This document shows, in pieces, positions 1-9,660 of a stretch of DNA of 64,000 bases (positions are counted from its first letter, which is position 1; the number at the start of each line of letters is the position of its first letter). The DNA comes from Zopfochytrium polystomum (taxonomy: Eukaryota; Chytridiomycota; Chytridiomycetes; Chytridiales; Chytridiaceae), in contig JAIVFJ010000124.1 of the NCBI GenBank assembly GCA_025765615.1, forward strand, positions 62,001-126,000. The letters are read 5' to 3'. The notes beneath the pieces were generated by a model. That model ran no database searches. It was not told the DNA's origin and saw nothing but the letters and a program-made list of their open reading frames with translations. The position numbers were made by a program, and so were the translations under genes.

Positions 1-1725
1 AAGTACGTTGGCGAAAGCTTACAGTCTATCTTTCAACATGCCATTTCTTCAATCGGCAAGCGCGCATTAACGATTGGCGACCCTGCTGGTTCATCAGAAC
101 TCGCTGAGGCTGTGAAGACTGGTCTTTATGCAATTGGAGAATTGGTGAAAGTTACCAAATCGGTGGGGGACGAGGCAAACCGCGAACTCCGAGTTTTGGA
201 TGAGGCTATTCGTTCCATTGAAACGTCCATCGAAACCCTCGACACGGAGTTTCCTCCGCAAGGCTCAGCAGCGCCGCAGGAGATTGCGCATATCGCAAGG
301 CAAATGACAACTACAACGGCGTCTCTGGTTACTGCTGCGCTCAACTCTCCAAGCCCGTCACGGCAAACGGATCTGATTGCGGCCTCCAATGCGATTCGAA
401 AGCAGGCGGAGAACCTTGTTCTCGCCGGACTTTCTGCTACGGTCAAAGCGCCAAAGACGCTGCGAAGCGACGTCCTCAGTGCTGTCAAGTCGACAGCGGT
501 GGCGGCACAGGGGCTTGTTCGTCGGGTTCGCGAACTCTCATCTGGTACAGATCCTAAAACTGAGGAGGAGAATGGTGCCAATCGTGCTGCATTCCACTCT
601 GCCGCACGCCAGGTTGCACAAGGTGTTACCGCGATCACAGTCGCCGTTGAAGCTCTTGCTCGAGTTTTCCGCCCTGACTCACCGGACCCTGCAGCCGCCG
701 CCGTCGAGAGTGAGCTAATCAGTGCAGCAGCGTCCATCGACGCCGCCTTGCAGTCCCTTTCCACCCCCGCAGGAGGCACAGCAGCGCACGCCCTTCCAGA
801 AGACGTGTCCTTCGATGATACCCAACTGGACCCAGCCCTCGTCGACGGTGTCCGCGCGATAGCTGCAGCATCCGCCGCACTCGTTCACTCTGCCACAGAC
901 CTACAGCGAGACATATCTTCCGCCTCAGAGAGCCTGTCGTCTTCGTTATTCACTTCCGGCTCTGGCCAGGTCCGCAGACAAGCTCGAGACCCGCTGTCAT
1001 CGTCCTACTTTACCGACGGCACATGGTCCGATGGGCTCGTGTCTGCGGCAAAGCGCGTCGCAGCAGCGACCTCCGATCTCTGCGCCGCCGTCATCGCTCC
1101 TTTATCGCAGGACCACTACAGCAGCGAACAACAGCATCGCAATTACGCTGAAGCGGACCGTCAGGCGGCAGCAGTAGAGTCGCAGGTGGTAGGCGCTGCG
1201 CAGAAACACGATCGCCTGCCGCGGGTCCTCGCCGCCGCGCATGCCGTTGCAGCGGCGACCGCCCATGTCGTCTCGGCTGCCACTGTCGCTGGCGAAAAGG
1301 CCGCAGCCAACAGCAGCGTAACTGGGCCCCGAACAAACGCCGCGACGACGACGTCAGACGGCGCCGGCAGCTCGAGCAACTCCGCAGCCGCCGCCAACGT
1401 TCTCCGGGTGCGTGCCGCGGGTCGCAGCGTGACCCATGCGACCGCGCTCCTGGTCAAGGCCGCCGAGCAAGCGCTGGCGTTCGTTGGGTCAGTAGAGATG
1501 GCTGATGCCATGGTTCGAGACGCGGCCGCTACGGCATTTGACGGGCGGGGTGCGGGGACGGGGGGCGGCTCTCCCAGCGTGGCGAATATGCGCGCGATGG
1601 AGATGGACGCACAAGTCGCCATCCTGAAGATGGAGAGAGAGTTGGAGATGGCGCGGGTGAAACTAGCAGCGGTCAGGAAGGGGCGGTACGACCGCGGGAG
1701 GAGAGATAACGGCGGCTCGAAATAG
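1..1725 (+). CDS. Talin, C-terminal part (5' truncated by window)
   Basis: The frame is open from base 1 to the TAG at 1723-1725 (574 residues seen; the N-terminal FERM head lies outside the window). The protein is almost entirely Ala/Ser-rich amphipathic helix, like the talin rod of helical bundles. The end carries the I/LWEQ (THATCH) signature: runs such as ATALLVKAAEQA, then the closing helix AILKMERELEMARVKLAAVR about 15 residues before the stop. In the family this tail binds F-actin and the final helix dimerises; talin links integrin-type adhesions to actin under the plasma membrane. No intron is needed in the visible part. Sla2/HIP1R proteins share the I/LWEQ tail, but the long preceding rod of helical repeats favours talin. 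Confidence is high for the I/LWEQ class and good for talin. Confidence 0.82.
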   Translation, partial: KYVGESLQSIFQHAISSIGKRALTIGDPAGSSELAEAVKTGLYAIGELVKVTKSVGDEANRELRVLDEAIRSIETSIETLDTEFPPQGSAAPQEIAHIARQMTTTTASLVTAALNSPSPSRQTDLIAASNAIRKQAENLVLAGLSATVKAPKTLRSDVLSAVKSTAVAAQGLVRRVRELSSGTDPKTEEENGANRAAFHSAARQVAQGVTAITVAVEALARVFRPDSPDPAAAAVESELISAAASIDAALQSLSTPAGGTAAHALPEDVSFDDTQLDPALVDGVRAIAAASAALVHSATDLQRDISSASESLSSSLFTSGSGQVRRQARDPLSSSYFTDGTWSDGLVSAAKRVAAATSDLCAAVIAPLSQDHYSSEQQHRNYAEADRQAAAVESQVVGAAQKHDRLPRVLAAAHAVAAATAHVVSAATVAGEKAAANSSVTGPRTNAATTTSDGAGSSSNSAAAANVLRVRAAGRSVTHATALLVKAAEQALAFVGSVEMADAMVRDAAATAFDGRGAGTGGGSPSVANMRAMEMDAQVAILKMERELEMARVKLAAVRKGRYDRGRRDNGGSK

Positions 1726-2003
1726 TTTCAACCCATAATTAAAAACCAAACTAGAAAAATGCTCGCTCCTCCGTCCGACTGCTAACGGGCCGATCGACCC
1801 GTCTAACTGCCAGGAACAGAAGACCTTCACGTGTATCCGCCGCGAATTTTGATCGGCTCTCCCCTATTTCCAATCGGCTTCCCTATTCCCAGTCCTATAA
1901 AGACTAGATGAGCGCCATATCGCTTGATCGAGCCTGATCTTTTGATTTTGGGACTAAAAAACACAGAACGCAAAAGCGATGTTTTATTTTTTCTCCTCCT
2001 TTC

Positions 2004-2675
2004 TCACACATGCCGCCTCGTCCTCAAGACCGAAGCGTTTGCGGTAGCCGCTGAAGTTATACTCTTTGTGATTTTCGTCGACGTGACCGTATATTTGTGG
2101 CTTGTCTTCGCGCTTCGCGCTTGAACCGCGAAAGATACAGGTTTCAGTCTCAACCATCCGTTGCTGTTCACGATGACCCCGTGAACTGAGTACGTCGAAT
2201 CACTTTCATCATTCATTGGCGGAGTCCACGTGAAGATGAAGTTTTTTTTCGGATTGGGATTAATGTGCTGCAGCACGCTTTCGTTTCCGGCGCCAACACA
2301 ATTTTTGTAACCGAAATCCACAGCGTTGGGGAGAACAATGGAGCCAACTTGAACAGAATCTTCATCGGCGACGTAAATGAGAAAGCCTTTGTAGTCATTG
2401 GTCGGACCGGGCGATAATCGAAAGGCTACATTCCCCATTTTGTTCACTGCGACTGTTATGCTGGACCGGCACTTGAGAACAGGGGAAAGACAAACAAAAA
2501 CAAGTGAGTTCTCTCACTTTATGGCATTTCCATCGAGTTTAGCTCCCATGATGCTCATTGTGTATGCGGATACAGAGTCCGTGCAGTAGCCCGAGCCCGT
2601 GGGGTACGCCCAAGCGATGTGCGCCCGCGAAAGGGCGGCGGCAACGAGAACGTATAACAGAAGCGCAATGGACAT
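2004..2675 (-). CDS. Secreted reeler-domain protein
   Basis: Two exons (2675-2518 and 2460-2004) joined across a 57-nt GT-AG intron give 204 residues in frame. The N-terminus MSIALLLYVLVAAALSRAH is a typical signal peptide. After it comes a reeler-type fold: a Cys near residue 31, the stretch YKGFLIYVAD, a Cys in KNCVGAG, then FIFTWTPP and HGVIVNSNGW. These match the order of conserved blocks in reeler/Reelin-N domains, which are extracellular and occur in adhesion or defence proteins. The start is the only ATG that supplies a signal peptide. The last about 45 residues are basic and unlike the family, so a further 3' intron may have been missed. It converges on the talin gene; the 278-nt gap holds nothing notable. 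Confidence 0.7.
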
Positions 2676-2738
2676 CTTCAGACAATTTATTTTTAGGAAC
2701 CTCGAAAGGAACGAAGCCGAAACAATTGTTTATGGCAG

Positions 2739-2877
2739 AACACCCAGGCAGCTGGCATGGCTCTCGCCTGGGCAAAACCTGGTAACCACTTTGCCTGGGC
2801 AGGGCCGACGCCAGAAAAACTTTGAGCCCAGACAGATTATTTGACCTGCGCAAACCACAGGCCTGGGTGTTTCAATC
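2739..2877. repeat. Short inverted-repeat element
   Basis: The left end reads gaacacccaggc and the right end gcctgggtgttt, so the ends are complementary. The interior carries several more copies of gcctgggc/gcccaggc in both orientations. The whole could fold as a hairpin of about 140 nt and looks like a small MITE or a degraded repeat tip. It sits 60 nt upstream of the reeler gene start. No target-site duplication was established. Confidence 0.4.
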
Positions 2878-3063
2878 TGGGTGAGCAATGAGCCCAGGCC
2901 AACTGCAGGCGAGGAGTATCCATAAACTGACGTGAATACAGCGTTCACTCGTACTGTGCCCTTTGGCCTGCCTTGTTCACGATTCAGCAAAACAGATCCA
3001 TACATTCAGAATCCAAGCACAAAGTTTTATTTTGCGTAATCTCTTGTTGCAGCCCACCGATTG

Positions 3064-3362
3064 AAAACAGTACTCTGAGTGAGTGAGTGGAAGGAGTGAA
3101 TGAAGTGGAGATGTGTGTTTGTGCGTTGGTCCTTCTCCCCAACTTGGGGAGAAAGAGAAAAAACTCTGTTACGAGTAATTGATACATAATGTCGTTTGCA
3201 CGCTATAATAGTGGCTAGGCAAGTGCAACTGGCACAGGGTAAAACCCTCTCCTATATTATCTGCTTGAGCAGAGGAGGAGGAAAACTATTAACACCAGGT
3301 TTCCGTTCCACTTAATACTTGGAGTATTTGTCAACAGCACATGCCAGTGCCCAGGTCTACTT
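3064..3362 (+). repeat. LTR-like dispersed repeat, copy 1
   Basis: This roughly 300-nt block recurs with moderate divergence at 23443-23722. Shared landmarks in order are ctctgagtgagtgagtggaa, tctccccaacttgg, aaaactctgtta, cctctcctatattatctgct and tcaacag. Length, AT-rich core and the position directly upstream of retroelement coding remains suggest an LTR, but clean TG/CA ends and a primer binding site were not identified. Confidence 0.5.
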
Positions 3363-3474
3363 TTTTTTATTTTTTATTTTTTTTTTTATTATTGTACCAG
3401 CCCCCAGAGGGGCTGGCAGGAAGAGAAAAAGCCATCACCAGTGAACCGTAAAGGGCTACGTCGAGGTATCACCT
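3340..3474 (+). repeat. Left copy of direct repeat flanking retroelement remains
   Basis: Runs from catgccagtgc through a T-rich tract to ggtatcacct. A diverged copy lies at 5745-5850 and shares catgccagtgc, attgt.ccagc, ggaagagaaa..gccatca, cagtgaac and ggtatcacct. The two copies bracket the RNase H and copia-type coding remains, so together they may mark the ends of one composite insertion. Confidence 0.5.
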
Positions 3475-4895
3475 CTCTCATTTGCCATATAAGCCGTATC
3501 ATGATGCACCACCTCCAACTTGACCTGGCCTCTGGAACTCCATTTTCTTACATCCCTTACCCTTGTCCCAGCCAAAAAAAACACTTCACCAAGTCTCTCA
3601 TTCCCCTCCTTTTTAACCAACAAACATCCTTCCAATACTCTGGTCCACCCCTATTTTCTGTTCAGGCTCACTCCATCAACTCATTAGTTCCTTGGCATAT
3701 TTTTCTCAAAGTGTTTCCCATTCTCCGTTCGCGCTCTGTCTTCTTTTTTGAACAACTTTTTGACCTCTGCCTCACCAGTCCCTCCTACAAAGACAGCCCT
3801 CTCCCTGACAAACTCTGTGAAGTGTACCACATCATTAAGACCTTTATTTTTGCTGCTCCCACCTTTGGCTCTTCAGTCTTTTACCACAGCCCTCCTGATG
3901 GTCCTTTTTACAATCCCTTTTACCCATCTTCTTTGAATGCCCTTCACCATCCCCCCCTTGCCCATGGCAGTTTTTTCCGTCTGATGACCCCACCACAAGT
4001 GGAATTCTTTCGCATTGTTAACTGGACTCACACACTCCCAAACCCCAAACTCCTTTCTCATCACTACTCCAGGCACTCTGAACGCCTTCACCCTTCCTCC
4101 CACAATTTCCACTCGGTCCAATGCCTTGGCTGCCCCATTGGCTCCCCCCCATTCTCTTACACCTGCAGCAAGCACATCTCTCCCTACAATCCAACTTCCC
4201 TTGCACACTCCACCTACACAGTCCCCATCAGCAGCCGCACAACTGCTACTGCAACTCCACCCTCCCAGCCCATCTTCTTTGTTAACTGGCCTTCCCCAAC
4301 CACCGTTTTCACACCCACACCTTTCCCACTCCTCACCTCCCGCCACTCCACTTTCAATCCAGCTCTCTTCAAATCCCTGCTTTCAACCAATGGACGTGCC
4401 CCTCCTCCCTGCTGACCTTGCTCATACCCACCCATCCTTGACCTTTGACACTGATGGCTCCCTTCGCGAGGAGGGCTTCATGGCTCTGTTGTTTGCCTTG
4501 AGCTTAACCTTGAATTTTCTTTTGCCCTCCCTCCACTCTCTGCCTCTTCCACAACAGCTGAAATTACTGCTCTCCTTGCTGCCCTCACCATCACTGCAAA
4601 GCTTTCCCTGCCCCTCACTTTTCGACTTGACAATCTTGGAGTGGTTCACACCTTTGAGAAACTCTTTCCCTCAAACTCCTTTAGTCCCCATCCGCACAGC
4701 AAGCTCAACACACCCCCTCTCTCTGATTCCCCCCATCGTCTTTTGCACACCACTTCCCACCCCACCCTTTGGGCATGCGTTGCAGCCACTCTACAGTCTT
4801 GGATTGCCCCCCTCCTCAAGTTTCCTGGGTTTGTGGACACAATGGCGACGCTGGCAACAAACAAGCAGACAAGCTGGTATCATCTGTACCCTCAA
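3441..4895 (+). mobile_element. Decayed LINE-type retroelement with RNase H domain
   Basis: A 324-codon open frame (3441-4415) has no domain I can name firmly. It is followed by a fragmented RNase H domain: DTDGSL at about 4447, AEITALLAALT at about 4560, RLDNLGVV at about 4625 (a second frame) and VSWVCGHNGDAGNKQADKL at about 4819 (a third frame). The order D...E...D...H-x-G-x-x-x-N-x-x-A-D matches the acidic residues and His loop of retroelement RNase H as found downstream of the reverse transcriptase in Tad- or R1-like elements. The frame changes mean it is dead. The upstream open frame may be the thumb/linker region of the same element; that is inference. Confidence 0.6.
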
Positions 4896-5059
4896 CTTCT
4901 GACCCAACTTTGTTACCAATCCTCTCACAACAGATCCTCCCAGCCACTGCCTTCATCTCAAATACCGCTGTGGAAACACCCAACGCAAAGGCATTGACTA
5001 CACAGACACCTTTCTCCTGTCGTCTGGATCCAGGCCATCTGACTGCTCCTTGCAATCAG

Positions 5060-5745
5060 CCGTTTGACCTCGAGTACCACAGCATGGATGTCAACACAGC
5101 CTACCTGTATGCTTTTCTCAAAGAAGTCATCTACATGCATCCACCAAAAGGCCATGAGCAATTCACTCCAGATGGAAAGAAACTATTCTGCAAACTCCTC
5201 AAGAGCCTCTATGGACTCCATCAATCTGGACAAAACTGGTTCCTGACCCTTCGCAACTTCATTGTCGAGAAACTCAGCTTCAATCAATCTCTTGCCGAGC
5301 CCTGCCTCTTCTTTCAATTAGACCCTCAGCAGCAAACATTTGAAATCATCATTGTTTTTGTCAATGGCATTAGTGTTATGGCCAACACCCCAGCTCTTGT
5401 CGCAAAAATTGAAGATGCTTTTTGCGCTGAGTACAGCATGTCTCTTGAGGAAACCACTGTCAGCCAAGTGATTCGCATCCACCTCGAGCGCAACGCCAAA
5501 GGCATTTGGACAGGCCTAGATGAATACACCAGGACAATTCTCACTGAAGAGAAAATGTGGGATGACCTGTATATCACATCAACTCCAATGTCTATCACCT
5601 GTATGCACAACGAAACGTCAATCGAACTCAGCAAGAGCGACTCAAGCTGGTATCGATCCACACTCATGAAAATTCAATACCTTGCAACACAAACTTGACC
5701 AGATATCGCATTTGCAACGAGTGTGCTCTCCCAGTTCCTACTGAA
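5060..5745 (+). mobile_element. Ty1/copia-type reverse transcriptase remnant
   Basis: The frame ending at 5698 contains copia-family (RVT_2) blocks in order: MDVNTAYLYAFLKEVIYM, FCKLLKSLYGLHQSGQNW, then LAEPCLFFQ, and a C-terminal STPMS...YRS...YLATQT. Right after the stop the next block (PDIAFATSVLSQF) continues in the same frame, so the stop at 5696-5698 is a point lesion. The catalytic YVDD box is replaced by FVNGI, so the polymerase is inactive. N-terminal integrase and protease parts are absent. It abuts the RNase H fragment of a different retroelement class, which points to nested or captured insertions. Confidence 0.75.
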
Positions 5746-5850
5746 GCCATGCCAGTGCTTTTTTTTTATTGTTCCAGCGCCAGAGGGCCAGGTGGGAAGA
5801 GAAATTGCCATCAGCAGTGAACTGTAGTTGACTTAGTCAAGGTATCACCT
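5745..5850 (+). repeat. Right copy of direct repeat flanking retroelement remains
   Basis: Diverged partner of the block at 3340-3474, in the same orientation, beginning just downstream of the copia reverse-transcriptase remnant. Confidence 0.5.
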
Positions 5851-5879
5851 CAGCAAACCCACCCCATGCACTTTGGACT

Positions 5880-6790
5880 TACAGGGTTGTCAGGTATCTC
5901 CACTGCATATAAAACATAGAAACAAAGAAGATGGAATGGGAAGGGTTGGTGGTTGAAGAGGGGTTGTCGTTGAAAGTGGAAAGGTTGAGGGGCAAAGTTC
6001 TCAAAGAGAGAGTTGAAGAGATCAAGAAAGAGTAAAAGTCAGAAGGGCAAGAGCCAGTGGGGAAATCAAGGACAAGAGTTGTTGTCAGAGAAGGGCAAGA
6101 GCCCAAATGGAAGTTCAAAAGGAAAGGTAAACAAATATGCGTTGTGATAGTTTTCAGAGTAGGCAAAGCCTGAGTCAGAGTTCCCAAGAGGGAAGATTGG
6201 AGGAGCATCAAGGGTTATAGTCAGAGGGGCAAAAGCCAGGTAAATGAATAAGTTGTAGTGAGTGAGGTTGCAAGGGATAGGAAGTGGCAAGGCAAAGTCA
6301 TAAAAGATAGTGATAAAGAAGAGGGAAATGGGAAGATGACTGAGAGATTTGGTGATTGAAGAGAAGTAGTAGTTGTAACTGGTGAGGTGAAGAGTTGAAG
6401 AGATAAAGAATGAGTAATATTTGTTGTGATAGCAGTCAAAGTGGGCAAAGCCTGAGTCAGAGTTCCCAAAAGGGAAGGTTGGAGAAGGCAGCATCAAGGT
6501 TTATAGTCAGAGGGGCAAAAGCCAGGTAAAAAATGAGGGCAGTAGCGTTGGAATCAAAAGTGAAGGATAACAGGACAAGCAATCATTCTGTCGATGAGGA
6601 ACGCTGAGGAAGGGAAGTTGCAATGGAGCGAAGTGGCAACACAAACGGCAACAGGTCTTCTGAAGTGGCAAGATGGATGGTGATGGGAGGCTGCAAGGCT
6701 GCTGGGAGGGGTGGCATGGTGGCAATCAGGTGGAGAAGATCTGAGGATGACAGTCAGAAGGACAAGAGCCAAGGGTAGATCATGTCCTAG
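5880..6790. repeat. Purine-rich repeat tract with about 280-nt period
   Basis: The + strand is strongly A/G-biased throughout. A block with gttgtgatag, ggcaaagcctgagtcagagt, ttcccaa.agggaag, agcatcaagg and cagaggggcaaaagccaggt occurs at about 6139-6244 and again at 6421-6529, and partial forms (agaagggcaagagccc) occur near 6030 and 6090. This is a degenerate tandem array of a noncoding unit. Open frames on the - strand here are low-complexity artefacts. Confidence 0.55.
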
Positions 6791-6870
6791 ATGCAGACTG
6801 CAAGGAGGTCGATCAAAAGAAGTTTAACTGAAGTGAGAAGTGGCAGTGGAGGTGTCCATGATGTTAGGCG

Positions 6871-6993
6871 GAACTGACTGGTTAGCAGCAAGAGGCACAA
6901 GACAGACCGGAACCTATTGTGACTGTCAGTTATTGTTCTCACGATGCCCATCGGAGAGCAAGCCACTGCCAATGCAGGCCTGGGCGCTGGCTT
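6871..6993 (-). repeat. Dispersed repeat, inverted copy of 23700-23822
   Basis: Reading this block on the - strand gives the same landmarks as 23700-23822 on the + strand: gccagc.cc..g.ctgcattggcagtggc, atgggcatc, gagaacaataactgacagtc, ggt.tgtcttgtgcctcttg and ctgctaaccagtcagttcc. The second copy directly follows the LTR-like block at 23443-23722, so both may belong to one element family. Confidence 0.55.
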
Positions 6994-7411
6994 GGGCTGA
7001 TGACAAATACCTTTCGACATGCCAGGCGAAAACAGCAACAAAATGAAGTTTGGAAGCACTTTGGGAAAGGGATCGTGGTTGGCAAACCGATCAGTCTGTT
7101 TTTTTTTTTTTGTCTCGACATCTAAACTTTATCCCATCCACCTTAATGCATTTCTCAACAGTCCCTCAAGATGACGTAAGCAAGCTCTTGGCGCACTTGG
7201 CAGTATGACGTTGTCTCTCGGCTGCTTGCCCAATCGCCGATTCTTTCCAGACTGCTTACGTCTTCGGCTGTGCCTGAGCCTTCAAATTGCATAAATAAAT
7301 GCTTGGCGAAAACCGGCCTCGGAATCGAGGCTGACACCGCCACACCCACTGAGCCTGCCCGCACGCGGGCCGCCACACCCCCCGGCCAACCGCCACCTTG
7401 ATTTGATTATG

Positions 7412-7502
7412 GTATCTCTCTCTCTCACTCTGTCTCTCTCTCTCTCTCTCTCTCTGTCTATCTCTCTCTGTCTATCTCTCTCTCTCTGTCTATCTCTCTC
7501 TG

Positions 7503-7558
<56 letters not shown>

Positions 7559-7566
7559 GCTCCCTC
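7412..7566. repeat. (CT)n microsatellite
   Basis: About 150 nt of CT dinucleotides interrupted by CTGTCTAT units. It lies upstream of the TATA box of the DUF4203 gene. The open Ser/Leu frame through it is an artefact. Confidence 0.9.
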
Positions 7567-7579
7567 TCGTCACTTTGCG

Positions 7580-7587
7580 TATAAAAG
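7580..7587 (+). promoter_or_regulatory. TATA box of the DUF4203 gene
   Basis: TATAAAAG lies 189 nt upstream of the ATG at 7769 and downstream of the CT tract. It argues that translation starts at 7769 and not at the earlier in-frame ATG inside the microsatellite region, which would lie upstream of the TATA box. Confidence 0.5.
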
Positions 7588-7643
7588 AAGGCGGACCACC
7601 ACCCGAAACGCAGCAAACACCTCTTCTGTGTCTCTGTTTCTTC

Positions 7644-7644
7644 G

Positions 7645-7676
<32 letters not shown>

Positions 7677-7720
7677 CACACACTCTCTCTCTCTCGCTCT
7701 CTCGCTCTCTCTCTGTCTCT
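7644..7720. repeat. (CA)n/(CT)n microsatellite in 5' leader
   Basis: A CA-dinucleotide run (about 7647-7682) passes straight into a CT run (7683-7720), ending about 50 nt before the DUF4203 start codon. It is probably transcribed as part of the 5' untranslated leader. Confidence 0.85.
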
Positions 7721-7768
7721 CGACCTCCTCAAACGAAGGCCGCAACCCAACCAAAGACAGACAAAACA

Positions 7769-8773
7769 ATGATGAGTCTGCTCGCACCGCCCACCACCTC
7801 CTCGCTTGGCACCACGGCCACCACCACCACCACCAGTAGCATCAGCAGCAGCAGCAGCAGCACCATCTGCTGGCGCTTCCGCCAAACAGCCGACGACGCC
7901 AACACGACCCGCTCCTCCCCCCGATGCTCCCCAATCTCACCCTCATCCCGGTCTCGGCGGCATCGGCACCAAATTCTTAGCTCCCCCCTCACTGCTGCCT
8001 TCGCGGCCCTCATTCTTTTCGCCTCGTCGTCGGCTTGGCAGGTGTTCGCGCTCCCTCTCAGAGTCGCCTCGGCTGCCGTCACCGACCAGACCACAGCTTC
8101 CGCCGCCGGCTACTCCATAACAGCTCCTGCAGCAGTCGTGGGCGCCATCGGCATTCTGCTGGGCCTGTTTTTGGTCTTCTTCGGCTTGAGACTGTACCTG
8201 CCAACCATCTTTGCGATCGGCTTTGCCTTTGGCGCGGCAGTGGGGTATACGGTGCTGACGCGCGTCGAACCGTCCAGCGGGTACCCCTCTCGCGACCTTG
8301 TGCTCCTCCTTGGCTCAATCGGGGCGGGCATTGTGGTGGGAGCACTTCTACTCTGTTTGCGCGGACTTGCTGTGTCCTTGATTGGCGGTGCGGCTGGTCT
8401 TTACCTGGCGCTGTTCCTGCTGTCGTTGCGCAGCGGTGGGCTTATCCAGTCCGACGTCGGCCGACTGGTTTTCATCGCAGTGTTTGTAGTCGTTGGCGCT
8501 ATCGCCGCCGTAGTTGTCGAGCGCTGGGCAGTCATTGTGGGTACATCCGTCGTGGGATCGTACCTCTTTGTCCTCGGCGTCGATTGTTTCGCCCAGACTG
8601 GCTTCACGACTGCGGCTACCGACTTTTTGGGTGGCGGCGGGCTCAGCTTTGGAGATTTTGAGGCGAACGGCAAGGTCTGGGCCCTCGCGGCCACCTTTGT
8701 GATTCTCGCCCTCATTGGCATTGTCACCCAGCATCGCGCCAACGCGAACAGGTCATTCGGTAATAAGCTTTGA
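7769..8773 (+). CDS. Multi-pass membrane protein, DUF4203/TMEM198-like
   Basis: Intronless, 334 residues from ATGATG at 7769. Residues 1-60 are Ser/Thr-rich and disordered. A hydrophobic segment at about 70-95 (LTAAFAALILFASSSAWQVF) could be a signal sequence. Then come about seven hydrophobic helices: AVVGAIGILLGLFLVFFGLR, PTIFAIGFAFGAAVGY, LVLLLGSIGAGIVVGALLLC, GLAVSLIGGAAGLYLALFLL, VFIAVFVVVGAIAAVVV, the AVIVGTSVVGSYLFVLGVD helix and a final ALAATFVILALIGIVTQ. The Gly-rich helices and the opening Y-S-I-T-x-P match the DUF4203 family common in fungi. The biochemical role of that family is not established. The C-terminus is short and cytosolic. Confidence 0.78.
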   Translation: MMSLLAPPTTSSLGTTATTTTTSSISSSSSSTICWRFRQTADDANTTRSSPRCSPISPSSRSRRHRHQILSSPLTAAFAALILFASSSAWQVFALPLRVASAAVTDQTTASAAGYSITAPAAVVGAIGILLGLFLVFFGLRLYLPTIFAIGFAFGAAVGYTVLTRVEPSSGYPSRDLVLLLGSIGAGIVVGALLLCLRGLAVSLIGGAAGLYLALFLLSLRSGGLIQSDVGRLVFIAVFVVVGAIAAVVVERWAVIVGTSVVGSYLFVLGVDCFAQTGFTTAATDFLGGGGLSFGDFEANGKVWALAATFVILALIGIVTQHRANANRSFGNKL

Positions 8774-9660
8774 CGAAACTTGCGACTCGTGCACGTTAAT
8801 GAATGCAGAGAGCACACGCCTCTTCTTAGTTTTTGGGGTTTTCACTTCTATCAACGAGTTTTGCTCCGGTTTCTCCTCCCTTTGCAGCATCATTTTCTTT
8901 GATTAGCCGCCCCACCTCAGTAGCTTCTTGGTGGTGATGCTGATCTTGGCTTGTGTGATCCAACTCTTCCGCTTCCTTTGCAATGTGCGTTGTGCGATTT
9001 GCCCTCCGCTCCTCTCCACTCCCACTCTGCCGTGCTTGTCGTTCGTTGTCTCGGCATTCGTCGTCGTTTTCATGAATACGCATCCTACACCTTCAGTCTC
9101 ACTCATTCACACTTGCTCTCTTTCTTCTTTCTGTTCCTCCCTGTGCCACGAAAACATAAAAAAAAAAAGAGGAATAAACTGCTTATTTGCACACAAACAC
9201 AATTTCGCGGGGCTGCAAGGCGGCGGAGTTTCAACAGAAACCCCGCGTGGGAAGAACGCCCCGACACCCTCCGCACAGAGGGAATGAAATGACGAGAGAG
9301 TGTGAGCGAGAGACACAGAGCAAGTCCTAAACCCACAGAGAAAAAAAATAGAGATCAGACCAAAGAGCACCCATCTCGCTCACCCTTCCTCGCTCCTAAG
9401 CTTTGAACAAAAAAAGAAAAGAAAAAAAAAAAAAAAACCTTCAGCACATCGCTCCGCTCACAAGCCGAACAGCTACTTCTCCGAAGGACAACGTGGCCAA
9501 GGGACTCTCTGCATGAAGTGCGCGTTTGCCACGTAGAAGGTGTCGAAACGGGGTCTTTTGCTAGAGTACGAGTACTCTTCTTTCTCCCGCGACCATCTCA
9601 CCTTTCCTATGTCCACAAATCCAGTTTTGCTGGTACAAATCGTAGAACCTCCCAAAAGCA
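8774..9660. other. Intergenic stretch without a gene
   Basis: Contains the DUF4203 3' region and the promoter side of the protease gene. I see only A-rich tracts (9160-9170, 9410-9437) and short spurious open frames; no family resemblance in any frame. Confidence 0.6.

Noticed and set aside
126..779. 217-codon frame on the - strand
   Set aside because: Antisense shadow of the talin reading frame; no family features.
3361..3395. Poly(A) tail of a processed retrocopy
   Set aside because: The T-rich tract is inside a repeat that recurs at 5757 and is not attached to any recognisable gene copy.
7403..7768. N-terminal extension of the DUF4203 protein made of Ser/Leu repeats
   Set aside because: It is translated CT microsatellite, includes the TATA box and CA repeat, and lies upstream of a better ATG at 7769.
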